From NCBI GenBank assembly GCA_964036315.1, contig OZ038479.1, positions 57,700,246-57,764,245 on the forward strand: DNA of 64,000 nucleotides, given 5' to 3'. The notes below the pieces were generated by a model. It made no database searches and was not told the origin of the DNA. It saw nothing but the letters and a program-made list of their open reading frames with translations. The translations under genes were made by a program, and so were the position numbers. The number at the start of each line of letters is the position of its first letter. Within the stretch, counting starts at the first letter, position 1. This DNA is from Acanthosepion esculentum (lineage: Eukaryota; Mollusca; Cephalopoda; Sepiida; Sepiidae). Of this stretch, positions 11,753 to 23,389 are shown piece by piece.

Positions 11753-13379
11753 AGGTTATTTGCACTGCTTTTTAGGATTTTTTAATTTTTTATTTTACAA
11801 ATTTTGTGATAAAGAACATGGGAATTTTAGAACAGATATCTCCACTAATTTGCTGAAAAAAGATCATGCCATGATGAAAAAAGGCCTCAAACTTGATAAA
11901 AACAAACATTTATCATCAAAATATTTATGTTACTATTAAGAGGAAAGACCAAAGTATTTTTTGATTACATACTAAAATTTTTAAATCCTTTCTAGTACTT
12001 TTGAATAAAACCATTTTTTCTTGTGTCAGAGGGGTCATCAAAGAATAGTATAGGAAATTTTAGCAGTTTTTTGTTTGTTTGTTTTTTGTTGGAAGTGAAA
12101 GACACTGATTTGGAAATTATTGCAAGTAATTGTTGGATTTTCATTAGATTTTGAGGACTTATTCACCAATGAGTGAAATAATTTTTGAAATTTTACGTTT
12201 TGAAATCTTAGTAAAATTATTTGTTTTTACTTCTCTTCCCCCCCCCACTTAATTTAACAATTTTTTTCTGAAAAGCTTTTATAAATAAGATATATTATTC
12301 ATTGTTTCACCCACCAAATTTTTCGATGACTAATAAATTTTTACAAGGATTTTTAAGAATTTTAATTGAAATAATATATTAAGTGTTAAATCTTTTAAAA
12401 TTCTGTACTGATTTCACCATTTTATATGATATTATTAAGTGAAAATGATATTTACAAATCATATATTGAAAAGCTTAAGACAATACATCATTATTTTTAA
12501 AAGAATTTTGACTATTTTTTGTATATGTAGGAACATGCCAATTTTTATTGATACAGATGCCCATACACGATATTATCGAAAAATAAGTCTGACAGCTATT
12601 GTAAAATTAAAGCCAAAGTATTTAAAATTCAATAAACATTACAGAGAATATTTTCCTAAATTTTTAAGATTACTGAGAATTTAATAATGATATAAAACAG
12701 CATTTACCATGTAGCATTTAATTATGTTTTACAGATAGAACAACATTAGATAAATATCCATCTGTCATCAAGTTGTCAAACACAACAAGAGCTTAAAAAA
12801 TGGCTACAGTCAGGTTAAAAAATTAATTTCTGCAATATTTTAAGCATAAAGTAAATAACTTTTGTTTAAATTCAGATTAATTATACTTTAAATCAGCTAA
12901 TATTTCTCAAATAAAGTTTCAGAGAAGTATATTTTATTTTTGGAAGATTTTGTAATAAAGAGAATTATAATGCGATGAAAGATAATTAGAATAAGACGCT
13001 AATTTGCTATGTTAGCTAAAGAAAAAATCCTTCTAGTCAAATTAAATTAGTGTTAAATAACTTTTTGAAATACAGCAAAGTATTTTGCTCATTGGAAACA
13101 TTATTAGCTTAAAATTAAAACGAAAATAAAAGCTTCAAGAAAGATTTTTAATTTTTTAAACATTATGTATCTTTTTCTTTCTTTCGTTTTTTTTAATTTT
13201 TTTTTTTTAAGAAACTTACTACTAAGCTTTTTCCAGGGTTATTTTAAAGATAGTATTTGCCGGTACCTAGAAAGTAAAGGTAAATTGTAATTTTTATTAA
13301 CATAGAAACTTCGACAATGTATTTTTTTATGCAACAAATTGAAATATTTTTTTTCTATCCGACGTTTTGTTTTCCCTTG

Positions 13380-13860
13380 CGTATTGAGTAATAAATTCTG
13401 CCATCCGTGACTTCCTAAGCAAACTTTTAAAAATAGCATTGAAATGTAGCAAATGGAAATAACGGCCTTTACAAACGAATACAAATTTTATAAATTAAAT
13501 TATAAAACGATTTTTAAATGTAAAAACAGTTTGATTTTCATTCTAATAAAAACACAGTTTTCAGTCGACTGCAATGATTCAACGTTATTTTCATTTACAA
13601 AATTTTTTAAAAAGCCATAATTGTAGGTAGAATTAGGATATTTTTTTTGTAATCGGCTGCTTATTTTCCTTTCTAAATGAATAATTTCTGCCATATCCTA
13701 AGGAAACATTTCAAAATAGAACTGAAACGAATCAATAAATAACGGCCGTCCAAACGAACAAAAATATTATATTTCAAAAGTAAACGATTTGTGATTTTCT
13801 TTCTATCACAAACTGATAGTTTTTCAGTCGACTGCAATGATTCATTATTTTCATGAAATA
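13380..13860. repeat. Tandem pair of about 290 bp AT-rich repeats
   Basis: Two consecutive copies share AATTTCTGCCAT, then AAATAACGGCC, ACAAACGA and finally TCAGTCGACTGCAATGATTC. The same pair sits in unit B at about 35,830-36,290, and an inverted single copy lies at 54,126-54,400. Confidence 0.65.
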
Positions 13861-14340
13861 AATTATTAAAATCCTATTCTACTAAAATACAAAAGGGATA
13901 TTTTTGCAATTTTTCCAACAAAATCGTCCTAATTTCATCAAACCAAAAATTAATATCATTTGTCTTGCATAATCTTTCCCATTTATTTTAATTCCATATA
14001 TTTTAACAACAGGAAGTGTACGGTGGAAATTTTTAATTTAAAAACGTCATAAGACGAAGTCAAAATATTCTTTGTTGTCGACATGTCCAACCCAAACTGT
14101 TTTTGAATTAAAATAAAAACTTCAAAGCGAAATAACAAAATTCAACTAATTTCCTTTTTTTTAAAAAAATATTTCTTTAAAATATCTGCTGATATGAAAC
14201 CAAATCATAGCTGAATTTATTTTCATTTGTTTTATTTTGCTAACAGAACTCTAACAGAGAATAAAAAGAAATGAAAAAATGGTGAAGCAGGTCAGTAAAT
14301 AACGATTTTTTTTCATCAAAATTATTTGTCTTCTTCAACT

Positions 14341-14349
14341 TACCTTTCA
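14341..14349 (-). promoter_or_regulatory. Candidate 5' splice donor upstream of zinc-finger gene A
   Basis: The minus strand reads GAAAG then GTAAGTT, a near-perfect donor. The same site is intact in partial unit A' (plus 27,200-27,206). In unit B it is weakened to AAAA followed by GTTAGT (about 36,842-36,850). No ATG-led coding exon is evident just upstream, so if used it would end a 5' untranslated exon. Position and orientation fit the zinc-finger gene. Confidence 0.35.
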
Positions 14350-14817
14350 GACCAGAAAATGAATCGAGAAAAAAAAAACAACAAAAAAAAACGAAGAAAA
14401 ACGGATGATTTGTTTCTGCTTAAATGTTTTTGTGAAGATTTCTCTGTAATGTTAAGCTACCCAATTTTTGTATTGTTCATATAATAATGTCGAGAATGAA
14501 ACGAATGACACAAAAACAGGGTTAGAAAAATTTAAATACGATATAATGGTTGAATGTCTTTTCAGAAAATATTTTCCATGATTATCCAAGCCGAAAAACG
14601 GTGTTATACAAAATGTGATTCCTTGTACTTAAAACATTGAGATATTTTTTGGCATTTACAGAAAAAGAGTTATTAAAAAGTCGATGCTTGATGTTTCGTC
14701 ATGACAACGAAGTGGAAATCGATTTTGGAACCGCGGTATTGCACTCAATTTTTCAGTACTGATCACATACACTTAGTGCAATGTTGTTTTTTTTTTCAAA
14801 ACGTGAAAAATCAACCT

Positions 14818-15196
14818 TGTGGTGGCCTTTTACCACATTTATTTAATTTTGTTTAATTTGTTTAGGAACCCAAACTGATGTAAAAGAAAGGGACAAAAGA
14901 CATAGGTATCAATATATATAAAATTGTATTCAACGAAACATACAATAAAGAATGTATACGAAAAAGCATGCAAAGAGTAAGACCAGAGTTGCCTCTCTTT
15001 GACTATAAAGTCTATCAAAGTTCTCTGAAAGAAAATGAAAGAGTTTTTTTAGTCTGTTCCCAATGTTTTAAAGAGTTCTGCTGTGCAAGAGGGAAATTAT
15101 GTAGTATAAAACTAAAAGAATGTGATTTGTGAGTTGAGTGAGGAGATGGGCGCATAGCTTCAACTGTCGTGGATTTCTGTGGCAGCTGAAGGTCTC
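14818..15196 (-). repeat. 3' LTR of Gypsy A (partial)
   Basis: It matches the last part of the right LTR from TGTGGTGGC to the AAGGTCTC motif at 15,189-15,196, then diverges. The U3 half is missing or was replaced. In element orientation it ends in GCCACCACA, a normal ...CA end. Confidence 0.8.
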
Positions 15197-16321
15197 GATA
15201 TTTATTGCGTTTTTATACACAATTTTTTTGGCACAAGGCCGAAAAGGGGGAGGGGTTAAGGCTGGTCGTCACTAACTATCTTATACCTAGCTAATCTGAT
15301 TCACGACCCATTCACTCATTACAATTTGCCCACTCACCAGAAAAACTCGTCTGTCACCAATCAATCATCCATACACCATAATACCGCGTCCTCTCAAGGG
15401 TGGCCTACAAAACGTGCCCCATACCATAAAAATATAATGATTATATATGTGTACTTAAAAATTTATGGATGAATAACATGAGAGGGGGGAGATGAACCCA
15501 ATAACAAACTAAAATGTTAACACAAAAGAAACTGCTAAACTACTAAAGGGCCCGTCCAACCCTCAAAATGTGAGGCAGCTGTATTCTGCCCATTTGGACA
15601 AACTCAAGAGGCTTTCTCGCCAAGGAAGTGGGAAAGGAGAAAATACGGACAAGGGAAATATAAAAGCTGACCCAGTCGAGATGAAAAAAGAGGCCAAAAA
15701 ACAAACTGGGGAGGTTGGGAATCTCGACTTAAATCATAACCAAAGAGGCGGCCGGGAACAGGCCAGGAACGGCACTTACTCACATTAACTAGGTACACAA
15801 AAGCTTGTCTAACCTGACAAAGTGGATGGGCTCCGCATAATAATTGTTTACTGCCGAAGGGCACGGGACGTGGCTCAATCCGTAATGATGTATCTGCCTG
15901 TATGTCTGACAGAGTATTGTCCCTTCCTTGTTCGTGTTCGTCAACTAGTGTGTAGAGGACCGAGGGGTGTGAAAGTGAGGATGATATCTCTGGGCTAAGA
16001 TTTCCTGTTAGTCGGTCCAGCTACATAGGAATGTTGGACTTTAATGGAGTCCAAAGAAGATAAAGAAAACAAACAAGACCGATATACATGGGTAAACAAA
16101 TATATATTGTGGGTAAACAAATATATTAATACACGAAGACATGAAAAGTTACATAGTGTTTGTTATGTGTGTGTGTTGAGTGTCCGTACGTACGCTTGTT
16201 GTCCTTAGCGTGTTCCCAGAATATGGGAAACGCTGTATTTGTGAGATGTCACATATTGGCCTATGTGAAAAAGAGAAAGTTTTTCCTCGCCTCAGTATGT
16301 GTGAACATTTAGAGATGAACT
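15197..16321. other. Interior of Gypsy A without recognisable gene
   Basis: This stretch sits where integrase and the rest of pol should be, but no integrase motif (HHCC or DDE blocks) is readable on either strand. It includes a GGCACAAGGCCGAAAAGGGG motif at about 15,230 resembling a sequence near 21,205-21,225 in inverted form, so part of it may be another repeat. The frames at 15,570-15,864 are unrecognised. Confidence 0.4.
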
Positions 16322-16950
16322 GACGATAATAATTCATTAATCCTAAAAATCTGCGAAGCTGTCGCTGTGTTGTCGGCGGTGGAAAATCTTGTACCGCTTT
16401 TACTTTATCGGCGACGGGTGTAATGCCAGTACCGTCTATCTCATGTCCGAGAAAGACTAGCCTGGGTACTGCGAATACACATTTATCAGGGTTAATCTTA
16501 AGACCAAAGTGGTCGAGTCGCTCGAAAACTTAAATTACATGATCCATGTGTTCGTTCATGTCTTTGCTAGCTATGAACAAGTCGTCGATGTAGGCAAACA
16601 AATGCGACAATCCGCGAAGGGCTTCATCTATTAGTCACCGGAAAGATTGTGCGGCGTTCCGTAGTCCGAACGACATTCGCAAAAACTCGTATAAACCGAA
16701 AGGTGTAGTTATTGCAGTTTTATGAATGTCTTCCGTAGCCACCGGAATTTGGTAAAATGCTTTCCGTAGATCCAGAAGAAAAAAACAGGAGGTTCGGATG
16801 TCTGAATCCTATGTACGTGTTGTGTTGTGCTTGACGGACTCCGTATAAGTAAAAGGTGTCGTCAGCGTAAGAAATTTATCTAAGACGTGCTGTAGTGGGT
16901 TGTTTTCTGGGAATGCAGTGCAGATCTTAGTGGACGTATATGTGGAAATC
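16322..16950 (-). pseudogene. Gypsy A reverse transcriptase remnant
   Basis: Minus-strand reading gives a Ty3/Gypsy reverse transcriptase core: [42 protein letters not shown] with the YIDD catalytic box, then LKINPDKC and RRFLGLMNYYRQFI. In-frame stops fall near 16,637 and 16,536. Between a protease-RT spacer remnant (about 16,800-16,950) and the DLRKAF block, roughly the first third of RT is deleted. The match to the plus-strand element at 38.1-42.7 kb shows that the two belong to related families. Confidence 0.85.
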
Positions 16951-17575
16951 TGTGGTAACCACCACCATCATTCATAGAAAATATACAACAAGCATTCATT
17001 GGTTAATCACCTTCAATCTAGCTCGCTGATTGGTCAGTTTCGACCAATCAAATCACCCCCATGCGACAGATCTGTTTTGGCGCCACCTAAGTCTGACCCT
17101 GTTACGTGATACAACAGATTATAAAAACCAAACACAAGTGATTCTCGTCCTCTTTTTGCTCACTCTCTTCTCGACTCTCTCGTTCTCTTCGTCACTCTCG
17201 CGTCTCAACTCTGCTGCCAAAATGTGACCCTTAAAGAACTCCCGTCTTGACTAATCCAGTCAGACGTAAAAGAACTTTACAACTAATCACGCAAGTACAA
17301 CTCTTAACTTTTACCAACTTGTACGATACACAATTCCAAACATTCAACACATACTCATTTTTCTAAACTACAATTTAATAGTTGATTTTATCCTTGTGAG
17401 CTCAAGTAAAAATATTTCCTAGTCTAAGAGACGTAACTCTGTTTAACCTTTCAGTATACATGCATGTACATCAAATACTTAATAAATTCAATTATGTTTT
17501 TCAACCCTACGTTCTATTTTGTATTTTATACCATGTGCTATTTTATGTCAAATATAAATTGCATTGTGACCACCA
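16951..17575 (+). mobile_element. Nested solo LTR inside Gypsy A
   Basis: A foreign block starts TGTGGTAACCACC and ends GTGACCACCACA, giving TG...CA ends with short inverted termini. It contains a TATA-like TATAAAAACC near 17,121 and an AATAAA signal near 17,481, so it reads as U3-R-U5 on the plus strand. It separates protease (right) from the protease-RT spacer (left) of the host element. No coding or second LTR is present, as expected of LTR-LTR recombination. A target duplication was not clear. Confidence 0.65.
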
Positions 17576-18070
17576 CATTGGATAGCGACCATAATGGCAT
17601 GATCCTTTCCACACTTTTCCTAGACAAAATAAAATAATTGTGGCAGGACCCGCGGCATGCGCGTCCACAACATATTTGGAAACCTCACCGTTTAGGGGCC
17701 CGCTACAAATCATGCCTGTGAGTGTTAGTTGCGTCGTCTGGTCGATTAGGGTGTGGTTAGACATGTTCGCGGCGAGCCTGTAGTTGGGCTAAACAGTCAG
17801 CTCCGAGGATAGGAAATCTCACCCCTGTGCTACAGCGAACAACCACGGAAATGATCGTCTTAAACCGATGTTAAGTGTGAGCGAGATTTGACCATACGTC
17901 TCAACCTTGGTACCGTTTGCTGCACGCAGGGTATATGCTGATTCACAGGTTGTGGTATTAGCTCTAGGTGGGATTACACTGACCTGACCTCCAGTGTCCA
18001 CCAAAAATAACTCGCCTGAGTTAATATCCTTAACAAAAAAAAAAAGACGGTTATCTCGATTTTCCCCCAA
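17576..18070 (-). pseudogene. Gypsy A aspartic protease remnant
   Basis: Minus strand: an 83-codon frame contains FLVDTGGQVSV, the DTG active-site motif of retroviral-type aspartic proteases, followed by TLRAANGTKVETYGQ and LTLNIGL, matching the protease of the 38-42 kb element. It opens without an ATG and lies one frame away from gag across a run of five G at 18,064-18,068, consistent with an indel. It continues, frameshifted, towards 17,576 where the solo LTR interrupts it. Confidence 0.8.
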
Positions 18071-18122
18071 GAGCAGACGCCGTCTTCATACACTGTTGGG
18101 GACGCATTTTCCCGCTTGCTTT

Positions 18123-18889
18123 TTAGTAGTAGATATTGGTTGACCGTTGAAATGGCTTACAATGTCTCGGTGCTTGTCCAAACTTTTGGTGGTACCAGCA
18201 AATATCAGGATTTGGTTTACTCCAAGCGTTCGAGTTAGTACTGCTATGGTGTCGAGACTTGTATGCGTTGTATACTGGACGCGAACGCACTCTACTCAGT
18301 CGCTCCAGTTGCGTGGACAGTTCGTCGATCTGCTGTTGTATTTTCTTTAGTATATCGTCATGTGGTGTGCTGTCCGTCGAGGAAATATGAGTGCTGTTAA
18401 GAGTCATTGTCTCCACGATTTTATCGGCTACTGTATCCACTCGTAGTAGGTACAAGTCTTGAGGGAGTGTTGCCAAAATTTGCGCTGTGTGGGTCGGCAG
18501 TTTATCTAGCCAAAGTTTCCGTAGCAAAGCCTCTGGCATAGTGTTATTACCCAGAAGGTTTTTCATCTTCCGAAGAAGTTGGGTTGGTTTGCTCTGGTCG
18601 AGTTGAAGCGTATTGAATAGGTCGTTGATTCGTCGTTCTTCTGACTTTCCTGTCCTGTATATAATAGCTTCTCTCAGGGCGTCAAATGCGTTTTATGTTG
18701 GGACGTTATCTATCAAGTCAGAAACTTTCGATGCGATGGCGGGAGGTAGTTTCCCGACTACATAAGCGAAACGAGCGTTCTGTCACTGGATTTCGCGCTC
18801 AGTTGCGAAAACTAAACGTGAACATTCATCGTGTTGAAGACGGGAAGATTGACCAGGACTGCAGCTCCGTCACTGTCTGGGTCTGCCAT
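18123..18889 (-). pseudogene. Gypsy A gag remnant
   Basis: Gag starts MADPDSDGAA at 18,889. A stop replaces a Trp codon early (FNTMNVHV then TAG) and a frameshift follows. From 18,566 the frame is open for 147 codons: MKNLLGNNTMPEALLRKLWL, LPTHTAQILATLP, a short coiled-coil-like segment (about residues 75-92), and a CWYHQKFG zinc-knuckle-like end. Gag packages element RNA in the cytoplasm. The match to the gag at 39,138 is clear. Confidence 0.8.
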
Positions 18890-19159
18890 GTTGAGTCGTG
18901 TGAATATTCGCACGTGGTGACGAAAAATCTTGCGCTCCAAGTAGATGTGCAGATTCCGAGATATTCCTCACGATTCTCTTACAAGGTTCACTGGCGAATG
19001 GGGTAACAGTGAAGTTTTGTTGCCTTTTCTTGTAGGACAAATACAAACCAACTAATCTTTATGTGGACTTTGACAAACGGAACGTAGCCCATTCAAATCA
19101 GATCAGCCTTTCCTAAACGGCGGGGAACTTCGGGTCACCAATGAAAAGTGTCTCAAACT

Positions 19160-19182
19160 CACGTCGGGGTTACCAATTAAAA
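19160..19182 (-). promoter_or_regulatory. Primer-binding-site-like sequence of Gypsy A
   Basis: Directly after the 5' LTR (minus orientation) the sequence reads AATTGGTAACCCCGACGTGA. The plus-strand Gypsy at 38.1 kb has the near-identical ATTGGTGATCCCGACGT in the same place, so this is the expected tRNA-primer site. The priming tRNA was not determined. Confidence 0.65.
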
Positions 19183-19858
19183 TGTGGTGGCATTTTACCA
19201 CATTTAATTTTGTTTAATTTGTTTAGAAACCCAAACTGGTGTAAAAGAAAGGGACAAAAGACATAGGTATCAATATATATATATAAAATTGTATTCAACG
19301 AAACATACAATAAAGAATGTATACGAAAAAGCATGCAAAGAGTAAGACGAGAGTTGCCCCTCTTTGACTATAAAAGTCTATCTAAGTTCTCTGAAAGAAA
19401 ATGAAAGAGTTTAGTCTGTTACAAATGGTTTAAAGAGTTCTACTGTGCAAGGGGAAATTATGTAGTATAATAGAATGTGATTTGTGAGTTGAGTGAGGAG
19501 ATAGGCGCATAGCTTCAACTGTCGTGGATTTCTGTGGCAGCTGAAGGTCTCATTAGTCCGGGTCCTCTTTTCTTATGCTTATATAGGTGTTCATTGAATC
19601 AGGACTGCTGCACGGGAAAAATCATTCTCCACAAGCAGAGAATCTGATTGGTCGATACTGACCAATTAGTGCATGATTTCTGGGGAGACTTCTGGGAGCC
19701 GGTTCTCCCAAAAATACACAAAATCTACTATATGAAAATATATCGATTTTAAAATTGTCTCTTCAGATAGCAGCGTTGCTTCCTGTCCAATGAACGAATG
19801 CTGTGGGAGATTTGAATTTGTAAGGGTGTATGTGTGTGTGTGTGGTGATGATCACTCT
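19183..19858 (-). repeat. 5' LTR of Gypsy A
   Basis: A 676 bp LTR. In element orientation it contains a CCTATATAAG promoter-like box (plus strand about 19,580) and ends ...GCCACCACA next to the PBS. Its outer end is either TGATCATCACC (19,854) or four bases further out, where it meets the AACCT repeat. Confidence 0.75.
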
Positions 19859-20398
19859 AACCTGCTCTTTTCACGAGGTGGTACCCAATATTGGATTTTT
19901 ATTAATTTTATTTTTATATTATGCAAATTTTATTGAAACAAAATGCTGTACAATAAACATCAATTATAAATCGAGAATCTCGGTACTTACACAGATTCGC
20001 AATACGTAAAAACGGTAAGATTAATTCTAATTTAAAAATTAAAAATATTATCTGATTTAAAATAAGCATACTTTTTAATCTTATTTTAAGCAAAAATTAA
20101 TTTAAGTTTAAAATATCACAGAAATACATTTTTTAAAACATCAGTTATGTCTGTTGACATGTTTGAAAGCATGATGCCAGATTGATGTTTATCTAAATGT
20201 CGTTTTTGTAGCAGTAAAAATTAATTTTTATTTTTAGCTAAGTCAGCTAATATTCCTCAATTAAAGTTTCAGAAAAGTATATTTTATTTTTGAAAGATTC
20301 TTTTAATAAAGAGAATAACATTGAAATGATGGAAGGCAAAACATACAGTGGCGTGAAAAGGTGGGGAACGATGGGGCAGTGGGCCAAGGCAGCTTAAA

Positions 20399-22248
20399 GT
20401 CAAGATCAGGACGGAAAGGAAACGACTCCATCCATTGGAATTTGGCGAAAGATGGGTGAGTCTTGCGCGTCTCTGCAGAGTGAAAGGGGCTGACTTGGAG
20501 TGGCATTTTGATGCCGGTTAGGCATTAAGAATTTTGTGATTGCTGGGGTGAACATTGGCAACCCTTCCCGTGTGTAGGTTAGTTTAGGTCGGTTTTAGCT
20601 TTAGTTTTTTCAGTGTTAACTTAGCTAGTGTATGTATGCTCATTGGTCCCTTTTATTTCTGACCTTATTTTTTTTCTTTTGTTTAATTCCCCATCTCTTC
20701 CATCGTTAGGTGGTTAGTGATATCAGTTCTCTGGCGGATGCGGGCCGCCTTTCGTTTCAAGTGTGTTTTTCGTTTTTGTTGTCGCGTTTGAATGAGTGTG
20801 TTGTTGTAGTGAGTGCATGGCTTGTACGAATGTTTTAAATTTTTAAAAGTCCCGCATTGATTTCGTCCAGTTAACTGATGTTTCTGCCACAGTTAGGGCT
20901 GTGGTTTTTTTTTTACTACTAGCAAAACTTTTGTTTAGTTCCTTGTATATAGTTTTTGTACACATATGTAAATAATCATTGGGGTTTTTAGACTTTTAAA
21001 TTGTTATTTTTATCCCCCTCCTCCCACAGACAATGAATTGTAAATATGGGGACTAATTTAGGACTTCATAGAGTTTCTGAGGCATTATGGTGGTTGAGGT
21101 AAGAATGGCAAGTAAGAATGCGTTGCTTTGGTGGAAGGAATATTGTTTGTATGTCTGGGTCAGTGATTGGGACTAGCTAAGTTTAATCTTAAGACAGATG
21201 ATGATCATACTTTCCCCCTTTTGGCCTTGTGCCGTATTTGTACATTTCAAGTACAATAAATATTGTTGCCTCCTGAACCCGGAGTCTTTGTCATTTTTCT
21301 GACCAGGATCGACTGGTGTTTGCAACTGTCACAAACGTTTCTGTTTTTTTTTGTTTGTTTGTTTTACAGATTACTGACGCTAAGTTCCTTTTTATTTTCC
21401 ATTTCCTACGTTCATTTTACAGACTTTTTTTGCCAAAGTTTGATTTTTTGTTTTTTTTTCTCTCGAACCGTCATTTTACATTATCTATTTTTGTTTCTTT
21501 TCTTTTATTAATTATTTTTGGTTTTTATTCTTTTTTTAGTTTTGGTAACACTCCTCCTGAAAATCTTAATATTTCTTTGTCTCTACGTGTTTAGTTTTTC
21601 TTATCCATTCTCTCGATTTATTACGTGTTAATTTCTTTCTTGTTTTTCTTTTCAAATATCGTTTAAGCCCATGTTTTCTCGTTAATTGTTCTGGTTTAAC
21701 TTTTAACGTTTATTTTTTTAATCTGTCTTTGTTCGTGTTTCGTTGGCAGTACGTTATTTTAACGGCGGCCATATTGAAAAATTGGTTTATTTTTATTATG
21801 TGTTGATTGTTTCGTATTTTTTGTAACTTTTTTTTTTAATTTGTTTTTGTTAAACGTTCTTTTTGCCTGTATTACTGTATTAATTTTTTCTTTGCTCTTG
21901 TAACCTTTCTCTTTCTGCTTTAAAAGTTATTTTGTGACTGTTACTTGTTTTACCTTCTTTGACTTTATCGTTTATTTTTAATTTCTTCATTTTTTTCTCG
22001 TCTGTCTTTTGCTTTTGCATAACCTTTTGTACGTGCTACTTGTTTGTGTATTCTTTTTTTCTTTTTGTCTTGCCTCTAGGCGAACTTTGTTTAAGCTTAT
22101 TCATTAATTTGCTGTTTTTTTACGCGAACCTTGTTTATTTGTTCCATAATGTTTAATTCTTTTTCATACCACCCACCTTCCCGTTCTTATTATACATTTT
22201 AAAGAGGAAAAAATTATTTCCTTTATAATTAAAAAGAAGAAAACTAAA
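20399..22248. other. T-rich region, possible LTR and leader of an unidentified element
   Basis: No gene is recognised. From about 20,520 to 21,320 the sequence has LTR-like traits: AATAAA near 21,257 and a GC-richer end. It is followed by about 900 bp of strongly T-rich plus strand, then an ATG-led frame at 22,249. An LTR element whose body was truncated by the mariner insertion is possible but unproven, because no second LTR was found. Confidence 0.3.
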
Positions 22249-22693
22249 ATGGCCGACTTAAGGAAAGCTGTGAAAAACGTTTATTTTCTATCAAAAACGA
22301 CCCACCAAACAAAGATAATTAATTCCCATGAGTATCCGGTGTTGACGAGTTCTCCCGTGAATAAGGAGGTTGTCAACAGGCAAAACCAAACCCAAATTAA
22401 AATAAGGAAGTCAAAAAGGTTTCAACAGCTAAAAGGATGGACGACAATAATGACAAGAGTAATAATGCGGAGGCTGGGGAACCACCCTGTTGTTGGGAGC
22501 CCCCCCCCCCACCAAATGCATAATCGATATAGTGGAGTTCTTGAAGCGGGCCAAGCGTTACACACACCTTGTTGTAGAAGGTGGCCTCGTGGAAGAGCCC
22601 CCAGAATTGAAGAAGACCGAGAGAAGAATAGTGTTGGTCTTCGTCGTTGACGAAAAAGTAACCGGAATCGTTTTCTGTGTGACAAGCCCGTAG
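22249..22693 (+). CDS. Unrecognised ORF, possibly a truncated gag
   Basis: An ATG-led frame of 133 codons (22,249-22,650) begins MADLRKAVKNVYFLSK and is rich in Lys, Arg and Gln. After a run of ten C near 22,501-22,510 the neighbouring frame (22,490-22,693) becomes the more protein-like one (CIIDIVEFLKRAKRYTHLV, LVFVVDEKVTG), suggesting a frameshift in the C run. No family was recognised. Its position after a T-rich, LTR-like region and just before a mariner fragment suggests a retroelement ORF cut short, but this is a guess. Confidence 0.25.
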
Positions 22694-22699
22694 TAGTTC

Positions 22700-23310
22700 A
22701 GGCTTCCACTGCTAGATGTCAGTGGAAGCATCCAATGTCACCACGACCCAAAAAGTGTGTCAAGTGAAATCCAATGTCAAGACGATGCTGATTTGTTTCT
22801 TTGATGTAAAAGGAATTCTCCATAAAGAATTTGTTCTTCCTGGTCAAACTGTTAGCCAGGCCTTTTAGTTGGAAGTCCTGAAGCGTTTGCGAGACAAGGT
22901 GAAACTAAAACGCCCTGACCCGTGGCAAAGTGGCGGTTGCATCAAGACAATGTGCTAGCGCACACCGCCTTGAATGTGATACAGTTTCTGACCAAGAATG
23001 GCATGACCCCACTTCCCCATTCACCCGATCTCGCCCCCTGCGACATTTTTTTTATTCCCCCGAATGAAGAAAGTCCTCAAAGGATAACGTTTTGTAGATG
23101 CGGAAGAGGTTAAGAAGAAAACTACGGAATCATTAAAAAACATAACTTCACAAGAGTTCCAGGACTGCTTTGAACAGTGGAAAACACGTCTGGAACAGTG
23201 AATTGCTTCAAATGGAGAATACTTTGAAGGTGATCAGAATATAAACATGCAACAATAAATGAATAAAGTTATATGACAGAATGCTGGTTACTTTTGGGTC
23301 CCCCCTCGTA
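22700..23310 (+). pseudogene. 5'-truncated mariner transposase, SETMAR/Hsmar-like
   Basis: Plus-strand pieces in shifting frames match the C-terminal half of mariner transposases: FFDVKGILHKEFVLPGQTV, LEVLKRLRDKV and KRPDPW, then HQDNVLAHTALN with the second catalytic Asp and HSPDLAPCDIFF with the third, MKKVLKG, EEVKKKTTESLKNI, QEFQDCFEQWKTRLEQ and ASNGEYFEGD. Multiple frameshifts and stops make it inactive. The 3' end TTTTGGGTCCCCCCTCGTA followed by TA fits a mariner terminal repeat at a TA target. The 5' half and 5' terminal repeat are missing. Confidence 0.9.
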
Positions 23311-23389
23311 TATAAGAAAATAATCAAAAACTACAAGCTATAAACTAAACACAAATTTATCATTATACTGTACAAATTTATCATTATAA

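Larger units (their letters stand above)
9066..14340. other. Upstream AT-rich region of unit A, no gene seen
   Basis: No coding sequence is recognisable. The region is made of nested AT-rich repeats that recur elsewhere in the window. One module ending in CCTAAATTTTTAAGATTACT occurs at about 10,010-10,110 and 12,590-12,690. A second, with the core TCAGCTAAT then GTATATTTTATTTTTG, occurs near 10,635, 12,890, 20,245, 33,070, 35,350, 37,710 and 51,000. It may be a long intron or the promoter-proximal part of zinc-finger gene A. Confidence 0.45.
14818..19858 (-). mobile_element. Degenerate Ty3/Gypsy LTR retrotransposon (Gypsy A)
   Basis: A minus-strand element inserted in unit A. It has an LTR at each end, a PBS-like site next to the right LTR, then gag, protease and reverse transcriptase remnants in Gypsy order. 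Integrase is missing, and 15,197-16,321 has no recognisable pol sequence. AACCT flanks both ends (14,813-14,817 and 19,859-19,863) as a candidate 5 bp target duplication. Unit B carries the uninterrupted site at 37,294-37,298. gag and pol carry several stops and deletions, and a foreign solo LTR is nested in pol. It cannot encode its own movement. Confidence 0.85.

Noticed and set aside
7490..14340. Search for a KRAB, SCAN, ZAD or BTB domain upstream of array A
   Set aside because: No such motif was found in any frame in this window. The domain, if any, is absent or beyond what can be recognised by eye.
21263..22156. Phe/Leu-rich plus-strand frames that look like membrane proteins
   Set aside because: They follow from the T-rich composition of this strand. 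There is no conserved pattern or consistent frame.
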